Assembly: GCA_029974875.1 (NCBI GenBank)
Contig: JARKQP010000966.1
Span: forward strand, 1 to 18,457
Source: Mobilitalea sp.
GTDB taxonomy: Bacteria > Bacillota_A > Clostridia > Lachnospirales > Lachnospiraceae
DNA length: 18,457 bases
Direction of reading: 5' to 3'
Both the position numbers and the translations under genes were made by a program. A model generated the notes under the pieces. That model did no database searches and had not been told where the DNA came from. It saw only the letters and a program-made list of their open reading frames with translations. Shown here one piece after another: positions 1-7,025 of the stretch (position 1 is its first letter; each line of letters begins with the position of its first letter).

Positions 1-2
1 TA

Positions 3-554
3 TATACCGGTATCCATTTTAGCCTGCAAGGCCGTGAAGCCGGTACGGTTGTATATCCGGAGGATTTTTTGACAATGAGTTATATATACCCCTCCAATGA
101 TAACGCCGAAGATACCCTATTTGTTTATGCGAGCGGAGAAAACGCGAATGGGCCGTTTCGTATCGCCTATTATCGCGACTTTGACACATTTGAATTACAA
201 TATCCGTCCGGCGATTGGACTGCTTCACAAATAGTATACAAAAACGCAAATTATGTCACGAGTAAAGGTATTTCTGTTGGTTCAAGCAAAAAGAATGTAG
301 TGGAGGCTTACCAAAAATACGGCCTCCAGGAGTATAATATCAGCAAAATAACGTCAATGAATTTACGGTCGCTTGACCTCGTTTTGCAGGGTATAGACCT
401 GGCGGATACTTTCCTCTATGTGGATAACCATAATATTTTTGACGATTCTTATCAGGGTACGGATTATTGGGGCAGTCTTGAGGCCATTATTTTCATTTTG
501 GATCAGAGCAATGTGGTCTCAAAAATCGTGAAAGTTGCCCCTACCTCCGGTTAA
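3..554 (+). CDS. Hypothetical protein, 3' part only (truncated by the window edge)
   Basis: The reading frame is open from base 3 to a TAA at 552-554, so this is the C-terminal part (about 183 residues) of a gene that begins outside the window. An ATG at 75 follows a GGAGG at 59-63. However, the codons upstream of it are open and protein-like, so I do not take 75 as the start. I do not recognise the family. The segment GISVGSSKKNVVEAYQKYG followed near the end by a beta-like stretch (AIIFILDQSNVVSKIVKV) resembles small secreted or lipoprotein domains in Firmicutes. Those carry a 'GI.GDS...V...YG' motif and end in 'L.F.LD..g.V..I'. That match is a recollection of a pattern, not a family call. 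The composition is polar with many Tyr, Asp and Asn, as in extracytoplasmic proteins. No signal peptide can be judged because the N-terminus is missing. Confidence 0.7.
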   Translation, partial: YTGIHFSLQGREAGTVVYPEDFLTMSYIYPSNDNAEDTLFVYASGENANGPFRIAYYRDFDTFELQYPSGDWTASQIVYKNANYVTSKGISVGSSKKNVVEAYQKYGLQEYNISKITSMNLRSLDLVLQGIDLADTFLYVDNHNIFDDSYQGTDYWGSLEAIIFILDQSNVVSKIVKVAPTSG

Positions 555-686
555 AACCAATTGACTTGCCCGTTCATTTGGTCTTGATATGCAGCGGTAC
601 GAGAATGGATGTAATGACAATCATCCTGTTAACCCTTACTTAGTTGAATGCATACATTATATTGTATCTTACAAAGGGGATAGCAT

Positions 687-2081
687 ATGAGACATGATCC
701 ATCAAACAATGACCTACGAAATCTAATTATAGGTGTTGAACAAAAAGTTCCCTTATCGGATGGGAAATATGTAGCCGCAATAAATTTTGATAATGCTGCC
801 ACTACTCCGGTATTACATTCCGTTCTTAGGGAGATAAACAATTTTGCACCGTGGTACTCCTCCGTACACAGGGGAGGAGGGTATAAATCAAAGGTATCAT
901 CGGATATTTATGAACAAGGAAGAGCTGTCGTCCAAAGCTTTGTTAATTCTGATAAAGAAAGAGATATCGTTATATTTACGAAAAATGCCACTGAATCTAT
1001 TAATATTCTTTCTTTCGTTTTAAGCCAGCAGAAAAAGCAACAGACGGTGGTTCTTTCGACATTTATGGAACACGCTGCCAATGACCTTCCGTGGAGAAAT
1101 AAGTTCAAGGTCGATTATGTAGAAATCGACAGGCTTGGCAGATTATCCATTGAGGATTTGGAGGATAAGCTTATAAGGTACCGGGGCAGCGTTAAATTGG
1201 TCAGTGTTACAGGAGCTTCTAATGTAACCGGATACTTGAATCCAATACACAAAATAGCTGCGCTTGCGCATAAATATGGTGCAAAGATCCTTGTGGACGG
1301 TGCTCAGATGGTACCCCATACCTCTGTTGATATGAAGAGCTATGATACCCCGGAGCATATCGATTATCTCGTTTTTTCCGCTCATAAGATGTATGCACCG
1401 TTTGGTGCCGGCGCTCTTATAGGACCCAAAAAAGACTTCATGAAGGGCGAGCCGTTTATTCAAGGGGGAGGTGCCATAAGTCTTGTGACCCAAAAGCATG
1501 TCGAATGGGATGAGCCTGCGGGTAAGGACGAAGCGGGGACGCCCAACGCTATGGGGGTAGTTGCCCTGACAGCAGCGGTAAAAACCCTTCAATCAGTAGG
1601 GATGGATAATATCTATAAGCTTGAAAAGACATTATATGATTATGCAATAAGCCATATGAAAGATATACCCGGTATCAAATTGTACAGTGATCCTTTTAAG
1701 GATGATACAATAAGTGTGATCCCTTTTAATCTTGAAGGCGTATATCATCATCTTTTACCTTCCATACTTTCTGACGAGGCTGGAATCGCGGTCAGAAACG
1801 GATTTTTCTGTACACATCCATATTGTGAAAGGCTGCTGGGTCTTAGTGAGGAGGATATGAAGCACTTCTTTGAGGGTGATGATGCGCTGTTTCCCGGCAT
1901 GGTAAGGGCTAGCTTTGGTTTTTATAATAACTACAAAGAAATAGACAAATTTTTAAGTATTCTTCGCAAAATAGCAGAGAATAAAGAATCCTACATCAAC
2001 AAATACTCAAACATCCTTTCTTCAAACCAAATTAAAGGTGAAGCTGGCCTGTGCACTAATATTTTCAACCGTGGATGCTAG
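687..2081 (+). CDS. Class V aminotransferase, SufS/CsdA-like cysteine desulfurase family
   Basis: This is a PLP-dependent fold-type I enzyme of 464 residues. Visible landmarks in order are DNAATTP at 35-41, the cofactor-stacking His129 in STFMEHAAND, Asp204 in LVDGAQ, the Schiff-base Lys234 in SAHK, and GTPNAMG at 284-290. RNGFFC at 370-375 places Cys375 where group II desulfurases (SufS) carry their catalytic cysteine. By family, such enzymes remove sulfur (or selenium) from cysteine (or selenocysteine). The actual substrate cannot be read from sequence, and no SufBCD/IscU or tRNA-thiolation gene is next to it. At 464 residues it is longer than SufS (about 405). The extra length lies mainly at the two ends, and the protein finishes in ...CTNIFNRGC with Cys as its last residue. 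An AAAGGGG sits about 9 nt before the ATG. It appears monocistronic, ending in a hairpin shared with the convergent gene. I am confident of the superfamily but not of the desulfurase activity. Confidence 0.87.
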   Translation: MRHDPSNNDLRNLIIGVEQKVPLSDGKYVAAINFDNAATTPVLHSVLREINNFAPWYSSVHRGGGYKSKVSSDIYEQGRAVVQSFVNSDKERDIVIFTKNATESINILSFVLSQQKKQQTVVLSTFMEHAANDLPWRNKFKVDYVEIDRLGRLSIEDLEDKLIRYRGSVKLVSVTGASNVTGYLNPIHKIAALAHKYGAKILVDGAQMVPHTSVDMKSYDTPEHIDYLVFSAHKMYAPFGAGALIGPKKDFMKGEPFIQGGGAISLVTQKHVEWDEPAGKDEAGTPNAMGVVALTAAVKTLQSVGMDNIYKLEKTLYDYAISHMKDIPGIKLYSDPFKDDTISVIPFNLEGVYHHLLPSILSDEAGIAVRNGFFCTHPYCERLLGLSEEDMKHFFEGDDALFPGMVRASFGFYNNYKEIDKFLSILRKIAENKESYINKYSNILSSNQIKGEAGLCTNIFNRGC

Positions 2082-2122
2082 GAATTGCTTTAAGACACCA
2101 TTTATATATTGAAACTAAATTC

Positions 2123-2161
2123 AAAGTGGCTGTCCCAAAATGAATTTGCAACAGCCACTTT
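2123..2161. terminator. Hairpin between convergent genes, likely bidirectional terminator
   Basis: The arms AAAGTGGCTGT (2123-2133) and ACAGCCACTTT (2151-2161) are perfectly complementary. Inside them, CAAA and TTTG add four more pairs after a 2x2 internal loop, leaving a five-base apex. The hairpin lies between the aminotransferase stop (2081) and the rsmH stop (2181). The T tracts are short on the plus side and loosely T-rich on the minus side, so it is a plausible but not textbook terminator. The GGCTGTCCCAAAA string also resembles terminal repeats of some IS families. No transposase lies nearby, so I do not call an IS. Confidence 0.55.
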
Positions 2162-2180
2162 CGCCTGCGTCCCTTTCCTA

Positions 2181-3230
2181 TTAAGCTTTTATAGCCCAAC
2201 GTAATTTTGCACATCGGGCACGGCTATTGGAATTACATTCGGCGGCTGACGGCCGAATAGCCTCGGGAGCTATTTCTCTATAGATACCTTCACGATAAAA
2301 GCGTTTGAAGGATTTTTTAACGAGACGGTCTTCTCCGGAATGAAACGTAAGGATGGCAACACGCCCGCCCTCAGCCAGGGCAGCAGGGAGTTTTTCTAAA
2401 AATTCATATAACGCTTCAAATTCGTTATTGACATCAATCCGTAACGCTTGAAAGCATCTCTGACAGGATTTTTTGATTTCATCGTTTCTATCTTTTTCTG
2501 GAATGAATGTCAGGGCATCTTTGATAATTTGCTGGAGCTGGGTCGTCGTTACAATGTCTGTTCCCTTTTTTATTGCCGAAATAATGGCGCGGGCGATTTC
2601 TGCGGAGTGTGGCTCGTCAGCGTTTTCTAACAGCATACCGCGTAATTCATCTTGTGAAATGGTTTTAAGGCGGTCCGCTGCAGAGATGCCTTTCGAAGGA
2701 TTCAGCCTTAAGTCCAATGGTCCCTCTGTCTTAAAAGAAAAGCCCCTTTCAGGATTGTCTATTTGCATGGAAGAGACACCTAAATCTGCCAATATAAAAT
2801 TCAAGGATCCCGATTCGGAAGTGATTTGATCTATATTGGAAAAGTTGGTTTGCCTGACTGTTAAAATCTCCGGGCCATAGCCTAAGCGCTCTAAACGCTC
2901 CCTTGTCCGAGGTAATTCGATAGAATCTACATCAGTAGCATACAAGTGCCCCCTTGAATCTAAGCATTTAAGCATCTCTAAAGTATGGCCGCCATAGCCC
3001 AGGGTTGCATCTAATCCAGTTTGTCCAGGGGTGATTTGTAAGAAGTCTAATATTTCCTTAACGCAAATGGAACGGTGCATACCGGCAGGAGTGTTGCCCT
3101 TTTGAATAACCTTTGCCACAGCATCAGCATATAGCTCCGGTTGCAGTTCCTTATATTTATCTTTAAAGGCTTTTGGATGGGTACCTTTATATCTGGGACG
3201 ACGTTGATGTTTTTGTTCTTGATGATCCAT
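2181..3230 (-). CDS. rsmH: RsmH-type 16S rRNA (cytosine-N4) methyltransferase
   Basis: This is an SAM-dependent methyltransferase of the RsmH/MraW family. RsmH adds the N4-methyl group to C1402 in the decoding centre of 16S rRNA. Recognised blocks are the SAM-binding DATLGYGGHT, LADLGVSSMQID, RGFSF, PLDLRLNP, FQALRIDVNNE and AILTFHSGEDRLVKKSF. Canonical RsmH has FHSLEDR at the last block; here it is FHSGEDR. The usual N-terminal HxPVLL motif is replaced by HRSICVKEIL. About 50 extra, basic residues (RRPRYKGTHPKAFKDKYKELQ...) precede the methyltransferase fold. The gene stands alone rather than in the dcw cluster with ftsL and pbp, so it may be a paralogue. I choose the ATG at 3230 because AAGGTGG lies directly in front of it. 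A GTG four codons upstream would sit inside that ribosome binding site. Confidence 0.9.
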   Translation of the reverse strand: MDHQEQKHQRRPRYKGTHPKAFKDKYKELQPELYADAVAKVIQKGNTPAGMHRSICVKEILDFLQITPGQTGLDATLGYGGHTLEMLKCLDSRGHLYATDVDSIELPRTRERLERLGYGPEILTVRQTNFSNIDQITSESGSLNFILADLGVSSMQIDNPERGFSFKTEGPLDLRLNPSKGISAADRLKTISQDELRGMLLENADEPHSAEIARAIISAIKKGTDIVTTTQLQQIIKDALTFIPEKDRNDEIKKSCQRCFQALRIDVNNEFEALYEFLEKLPAALAEGGRVAILTFHSGEDRLVKKSFKRFYREGIYREIAPEAIRPSAAECNSNSRARCAKLRWAIKA

Positions 3231-3319
3231 TCTTGCTTCCACCTTTTTAAATATCTATTTTTAATATGATCCAAAGCGTCTGCTACGGAGCTGGCGTTTT
3301 GAATATTCCTACAAATTAC

Positions 3320-3348
3320 ATGATATCAAATGCCTGTCATAATAGCAA
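3320..3348 (-). promoter_or_regulatory. Candidate sigma-A promoter for rsmH
   Basis: Reading on the minus strand, TTGCTA (3343-3348) is followed after 17 bp by TATCAT (3320-3325). This would give an untranslated leader of roughly 80 nt. The match to consensus is moderate and the assignment is an inference. Confidence 0.35.
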
Positions 3349-3410
3349 ACGCATAATAAAAGAATCTGTAAGAAAAACCAAGCCTATGGTAAATGGGAGT
3401 TAAGAAAGCG

Positions 3411-3452
3411 GTTTTTATTGCATTGAACCGTATCCTCAGGTAAAATGGGTTA
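3411..3452 (+). promoter_or_regulatory. Promoter segment, copy 1 of a 42-bp duplicated element
   Basis: TTGCAT (3418-3423), a 17-bp spacer and TAAAAT (3441-3446) form a good sigma-A promoter with a T-rich upstream element. It starts transcription about 30 nt before the ArsC-like gene. The whole segment recurs at 5340-5381 with only two mismatches (positions 3429 and 3439), including an almost unchanged spacer. The similarity stops sharply on both sides, close to the expected -42 and +1 positions. Confidence 0.65.
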
Positions 3453-3481
3453 AAACGGGAAGCAGGAAGGAAGGTAAATAA

Positions 3482-3823
3482 ATGAATATACAGATATTTG
3501 GGACAAACAAATGCTTTGACACGAAAAAAGCACAGAGATATTTCAAGGAGCGCGGCGTAAAGTTCCAGTTTATTGATTTAAAGGAAAAAGGCCTGAGCAA
3601 AGGGGAATATACCAGTGTGAAGCAGTCAGTTGGCGGACTGGAGAAGCTGCTAAATCCCAATTGTAAGGATAAAGATATGCTGGCACTGATTCAGTATATT
3701 GCTGATGAAGATAAGGACGATAAGGTCTTAGAAAACCAGCAGGTACTGTTGACTCCGATTGTGCGCAATGGAAAGAAAGCGACAGTTGGGTACCAGCCTG
3801 ATGTGTGGAAGGGATGGGATTAA
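3482..3823 (+). CDS. ArsC/Spx-family thioredoxin-fold protein
   Basis: This small (113 aa) thioredoxin-like protein belongs to the arsenate reductase/Spx/YffB superfamily. Visible signatures are the N-terminal beta strand and redox turn IFGTNKCFDTKKA, with Cys11 as the single active-site cysteine, and the C-terminal LLTPIVRNGKKATVGYQP(D)VWKGW, which contains the cis-Pro TPI and the family's GY motif. A second cysteine is at 61. There is no CxxC, so it is not a typical Spx. The Arg triad of true ArsC is not evident either, so arsenate reduction is unproven. I recall that some close relatives are annotated as selenoproteins at the Cys11 position; here the codon is TGC. A strong AGGAAGGAAGG lies upstream of the ATG, and the promoter is the duplicated 42-bp element. 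There is no terminator behind the gene. A foreign gene remnant begins immediately after its stop codon. Confidence 0.8.
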   Translation: MNIQIFGTNKCFDTKKAQRYFKERGVKFQFIDLKEKGLSKGEYTSVKQSVGGLEKLLNPNCKDKDMLALIQYIADEDKDDKVLENQQVLLTPIVRNGKKATVGYQPDVWKGWD

Positions 3824-4943
3824 ATCCGTTCAACTGACCCCAAGTATCCGCGATATGTTCGAAATCTCCGGTTTCTAGGGCGTACTCTGCTAAGGCCAGG
3901 GAATCACAGCCTGTTCTGCAGCCATTGGAGAATTCGGCATAGCCGACATTTTCAGAAAGAATACGGGACAACTCCTTAAAGCTGCCCGCATCCCTGAAAT
4001 AGATATAGAGATAGTGCGGTGAGCCAAAGGTAAATTCCTGTTCCTGAAAGGCCATATAGGAATTTTGTCCAATTATTAAGTTATTTTGAATCTTATCAAT
4101 AGTAATAACAAAGTGATTAGCCTTTAATAAATCCGAATTGATAGCAAGAGTTAGTGGATACTTAAATTCATCTTGAAACCCGATTTCATCATGTATGAAT
4201 TCATTGCTACTAAATGTATAAGTTTTCTCACCTAATTGAACCTTAATCTCTGCCTGTGTATCATCAAAATTGTAAAAGGATCTACTTGACCCAGTATCTA
4301 AAAAAATCGTACTTTTTTCTCCATTAACTTCGCCTTCGATAAACAATAAATCCTGCTCTTTATCTAAATTTGATTTAATAAGTGGTATTACAGTATATTT
4401 ATCATTATTTAGCTTGCTATAATCTAACGCTTTATCACTTACAGCAATCTTTTTATTCTTATAATCTAAAGTTACAATTTTATTATCAAAATACTTAAGA
4501 CCAATCGTACCATTTATTTTAAAAGAACTATACATCTTCCAATCAACAAGTGATGATTTAATATTGGTATATTCTTCATCAAATACATATATATTTTTTA
4601 GTAAAATTGATTTTCCGTCACCTCTATAAGTACCATCAGAATTTAATTCGGTTGTTGTCCCAATAATTTCATAATCAATTTCTTTTTCTATAGCCGTTGT
4701 CAAAGTTATACCTACCCCATTACCAGAATCAAATAATAATTTAACTTTTTTATCACCAATTTTTACAGGTATAGTAGGGCAAGGACTAAAAAGATTAAAT
4801 GAAATATCATAAACTTGGTTCTCTTCATATGATAAATCTTTTACCCATTTTATATCAGCATTCTTTATTTTAAAACAAAAAATAGTTACAATAATTAACA
4901 GAATAATTACAACTCCAATAATATAGAACTTAAATTTTCTCAT
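3570..4943 (-). CDS. Membrane-anchored retropepsin-like aspartyl protease, chimeric 3' end
   Basis: I choose the ATG at 4943 because GAGGGAAG lies 6-8 nt upstream. A TTG five codons earlier would fall in that site. Residues 6-24 form one hydrophobic anchor after MRKFKF, so the rest is probably extracytoplasmic. Two aspartyl-protease-type repeats follow: FDSGNG (Asp72), later GTIGLKYFDN, and LDTGSS (Asp216), later FVITIDKIQN. This suits the bacterial retropepsin-like clan, where one chain can supply both aspartates. The domain is complete by about residue 292. Residues 297-373 then switch to a LuxR-regulator-like sequence, and residues 374 onward are merely the antisense of the ArsC-like gene. 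The last 160 or so residues are therefore probably not native. Bases 4064-4943 are strikingly AT-rich compared with both sides. The gene may be recently acquired and broken at its 3' end. The biological substrate is unknown. Confidence 0.55.
   Translation of the reverse strand: MRKFKFYIIGVVIILLIIVTIFCFKIKNADIKWVKDLSYEENQVYDISFNLFSPCPTIPVKIGDKKVKLLFDSGNGVGITLTTAIEKEIDYEIIGTTTELNSDGTYRGDGKSILLKNIYVFDEEYTNIKSSLVDWKMYSSFKINGTIGLKYFDNKIVTLDYKNKKIAVSDKALDYSKLNNDKYTVIPLIKSNLDKEQDLLFIEGEVNGEKSTIFLDTGSSRSFYNFDDTQAEIKVQLGEKTYTFSSNEFIHDEIGFQDEFKYPLTLAINSDLLKANHFVITIDKIQNNLIIGQNSYMAFQEQEFTFGSPHYLYIYFRDAGSFKELSRILSENVGYAEFSNGCRTGCDSLALAEYALETGDFEHIADTWGQLNGFNPIPSTHQAGTQLSLSFHCAQSESTVPAGFLRPYRPYLHQQYTESVPAYLYPYNWDLAASPVRQLTASHWYIPLCSGLFPLNQ
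3824..4063 (-). pseudogene. Internal remnant of a MalT-like LuxR-family regulator
   Basis: The minus-strand translation reads FTFGSPHYLYIYFRDAG, then NGCRTGCDSLALAEYALETGDFE. This matches the helical-repeat section of clostridial LuxR-C-terminal regulators, which I recall as 'WTFGSPS.LY.F.RE.G' followed by 'DG.GTG...L..AE....GD'. Only about 75 codons remain. The ATPase part, the HTH and the true ends are absent. The GC content (near half) differs sharply from the AT-rich retropepsin sequence it is joined to in frame. The fragment starts right after the ArsC-like stop codon, so both of its borders look like recombination or deletion junctions. The family assignment is by memory of the motif. 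Confidence 0.5.
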
Positions 4944-4998
4944 AGAATCTTCCCTCAATTCACATTTGACAACAGTTGCAAACTAAATATATGGTAAT

Positions 4999-5028
4999 AT
5001 TATACATTATATAATTGCTTAAAATCAA
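4999..5028 (-). promoter_or_regulatory. Candidate promoter for the retropepsin-like gene
   Basis: On the minus strand, TTGATT (5023-5028) is followed after 18 bp by a perfect TATAAT (4999-5004), which places the start about 47 nt before the ATG at 4943. The surrounding sequence is very AT-rich, so chance matches are easy. Confidence 0.4.
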
Positions 5029-5083
5029 TGTATTTGTTATTCATATCTAAATTAAAAATGAGCATAGAAATAAATGGCCATTA

Positions 5084-5368
5084 TTAAGTCGCTATGCTTT
5101 GCATGTATTTCTGGAAGCGAATATAATCTTCGTCTTCCTCGGCAATATCATAATGCCGACCATGTTGTATTTGTTGAATAATGATTTCATTAATATTTTT
5201 AAGCTTAATAATACTTGAAACGAGACTCCAGGTGGCTAATTTACGGTAGTTTTTTATACCATTTTCTTTGCATATCGCTTGAAGCCTGCTTTTAGGGAGG
5301 TCACATAAATCCGATTTCTCCACTATATAAATAAAAATAGTTTTTATTGCATTGAACGGTATCCTCAT
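5084..5368 (-). CDS. Doubtful small protein with a SAP/Rho-N-like helical segment
   Basis: The 94-codon frame encodes a charged, helix-rich polypeptide. Residues 21-55 (DLCDLPKSRLQAICKENGI, then KNYRKLATWSLVSSIIK) look like a SAP or Rho-N-type helix-extension-helix pattern, which usually binds nucleic acid. An acidic tail EEDEDY follows. No Shine-Dalgarno precedes the ATG at 5368. The first nine codons (MRIPFNAIK) are simply the reverse strand of the duplicated 42-bp promoter element used by dbpA. A GTG at 5323 also lacks a ribosome binding site. Either this is the tail of a gene cut off by rearrangement, or it is a real small gene without a recognisable start. I know of no named family. Confidence 0.35.
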   Translation of the reverse strand: MRIPFNAIKTIFIYIVEKSDLCDLPKSRLQAICKENGIKNYRKLATWSLVSSIIKLKNINEIIIQQIQHGRHYDIAEEDEDYIRFQKYMQSIAT

Positions 5369-5381
5369 GTAAAATGGGTTA
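5340..5381 (+). promoter_or_regulatory. Promoter segment, copy 2 of the 42-bp duplicated element
   Basis: TTGCAT (5347-5352), a 17-bp spacer and TAAAAT (5370-5375) form the promoter that leads to dbpA. It is 40/42 identical to 3411-3452. Transcription would start near 5382, giving a 5' leader of about 70 nt before the ATG at 5451. Confidence 0.65.
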
Positions 5382-5450
5382 GTATGTCACTGATCAAATA
5401 GGTAATCCTTTTTTATTATGCAGGTTTTGAATGGAATGAGAGGCTTAGAT

Positions 5451-6902
5451 ATGGATATTAGAAGTTTTCGCAAATTTATAATAAGTGAGGATATTATAAA
5501 GGCACTTGATGGGCTGGAGTATGATATACCCACGGAGGTCCAGGACAAAGTCATTCCATCCGCTTTAGAAAAAAATGATCTTATCGTCAAAGCACAGACG
5601 GGTAGCGGCAAGACTGCCGCATATGCAATTCCGATATGTGAATTGATTGAATGGCTTGAAAATAAACCACAAGCGCTTATTTTGACTCCGACAAGGGAGC
5701 TTGCTGTTCAGGTAAAAGAGGATTTTATCAATATAGGTAGGTTTAAACGGGTAAAGGCGGCAGCAATCTATGGGGGACACCAATTTTCTATCGAGAAAGC
5801 AGAGCTGAAGCAGAAAACACATGTAGTTGTCGGTACGCCAGGGCGTGTCATGGACCACATAAGGAAGGGTACCTTAACCTTAAGTAAGATTAACTGCTTA
5901 GTGATTGATGAAGCTGATAGAATGCTGGACATGGGATTTATGGAACAGGTAGCTGCAATTATAAAAGAGCTGCCAGGGGAACGGACGACAATGTTGTTTT
6001 CTGCCACCATATCCGGTGAAGTAAAAAGTATATCATCAAATTATATGAAAAACCCTATCAATATCGATGTCAGCGGGGACGGTATCACGACAGAGGATAT
6101 TGGTCATTTTCTTTATATTACGGATGAAGAAGATAAATTTGAGCTGCTTACCGATGTTATGGTTATTGAAAACCCGGATAGCTGTATCGTCTTTTGCAGT
6201 ACCAAGGACCGGGTGGATACGGTATGTGACCGTCTGGAGGGTTTAGGCTATCCCTGTAATAAAATACATGGCGACATGGAACAGGGCGACCGGTTATCTG
6301 CAATGCTACGCTTTAAAAGGGGAGAATACCGCTATCTGATAGCCACAGATGTGGCGGCAAGAGGGATAGATATAGAGAATGTTTCCCTGGTTATTAACTA
6401 TGACATTCCCTTGGATGAGGAAAACTATGTCCACCGTACAGGCAGAACAGGGCGTGCAGGGCAAAAAGGCACAGCCATCTCCTTTGTGGCTCCGACGCAA
6501 ACCAGGTATTTGCATGATATCGAAGAGCTGGTCGGGTTTAAAATTCAGGAAATAACAAAACCTACAAAAGAGGAAGTGGCCATCCGGAAACCCTCCTTTG
6601 ATGAAAAAATGAATGCGGCTCCTCAGATTAAAAAAATGAAAAGTGACCAATTAAACAAGGAAATAATGAAATTACGCTTCAATGCTGGAAAGAAAAAGAA
6701 GCTCAGGGCAACCAATTTTGTCGGGGTCATATCCAATCTGGAAGGTGTCAAGGCGGAGGACATCGGAATAATAACCATGCAGGATACCCTCACCTATATA
6801 GAAATACTAAACGGTAAAGGCCCATTGGTACTGGAAGCGATGAAAAATACAATGATCTGCGGCAAGCGGTTGAAGGTGACGAAGGCAGTGGATAAAATTT
6901 AA
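5451..6902 (+). CDS. dbpA: DEAD-box ATP-dependent RNA helicase DbpA (YxiN)
   Basis: DbpA is targeted to hairpin 92 of 23S rRNA and helps late 50S subunit assembly. From the ATG at 5451 (483 aa) the motifs are the Q-motif region PTEVQ at 27-31, AQTGSGKT 48-55, PTREL 80-84, TPGR 129-132, DEAD 153-156, SAT 184-186, ARGID 303-307 and HRTGRTGR 328-335. The last 75 or so residues ([39 protein letters not shown]) are the DbpA RNA-binding domain of the Bacillus YxiN type. Sequence, order and length all match YxiN closely. I prefer 5451 to the ATG at 5418 because AGAGG sits at the right distance and the protein then begins as its relatives do. The gene is driven by the duplicated 42-bp promoter. The next helicase follows after 123 bp. 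Confidence 0.95.
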   Translation: MDIRSFRKFIISEDIIKALDGLEYDIPTEVQDKVIPSALEKNDLIVKAQTGSGKTAAYAIPICELIEWLENKPQALILTPTRELAVQVKEDFINIGRFKRVKAAAIYGGHQFSIEKAELKQKTHVVVGTPGRVMDHIRKGTLTLSKINCLVIDEADRMLDMGFMEQVAAIIKELPGERTTMLFSATISGEVKSISSNYMKNPINIDVSGDGITTEDIGHFLYITDEEDKFELLTDVMVIENPDSCIVFCSTKDRVDTVCDRLEGLGYPCNKIHGDMEQGDRLSAMLRFKRGEYRYLIATDVAARGIDIENVSLVINYDIPLDEENYVHRTGRTGRAGQKGTAISFVAPTQTRYLHDIEELVGFKIQEITKPTKEEVAIRKPSFDEKMNAAPQIKKMKSDQLNKEIMKLRFNAGKKKKLRATNFVGVISNLEGVKAEDIGIITMQDTLTYIEILNGKGPLVLEAMKNTMICGKRLKVTKAVDKI

Positions 6903-6973
6903 AAAATACAGTATTATGAAGAGGTGGCCGACATAGTTACAAGGAATGTGAAGCCCGATATGTGTAAAATTTT

Positions 6974-7002
6974 TTGAGGAGTTTGGCAATTAGATATAAA
7001 AT
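6974..7002 (+). promoter_or_regulatory. Candidate promoter for the second helicase
   Basis: TTGAGG (6974-6979), 17 bp and TAAAAT (6997-7002) lie just upstream of AAGGAG. If used, the leader is only about 17 nt. Readthrough from dbpA is also possible because no terminator separates the two genes. Confidence 0.35.
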
Positions 7003-7025
7003 AATATAACAAGCAAGGAGAAAAG

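Noticed and set aside
652..667. ATACA-N6-TGTAT inverted repeat in front of the aminotransferase
   Set aside because: Five-base arms in AT-rich DNA are expected by chance and I could not place a convincing promoter around them.
1143..1592. A 149-codon minus-strand frame inside the aminotransferase gene
   Set aside because: It is fully antisense to the catalytic core including the PLP lysine; treated as a chance open frame.
2123..2161. Remnant of an IS end (GGCTGTCCCAAAA-like)
   Set aside because: The inverted repeat is compact, lies exactly between two convergent stop codons and no transposase remnant is near, so a terminator is the simpler reading.
2473..2829. A 118-codon plus-strand frame inside rsmH
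   Set aside because: It is antisense to well-conserved RsmH motifs, has no start signal and no recognisable protein features.
3047..3274. A second minus-strand frame overlapping the rsmH start
   Set aside because: It repeats the rsmH N-terminal sequence in a shifted frame and ends within it, and no frameshift is needed because rsmH is intact from 3230.
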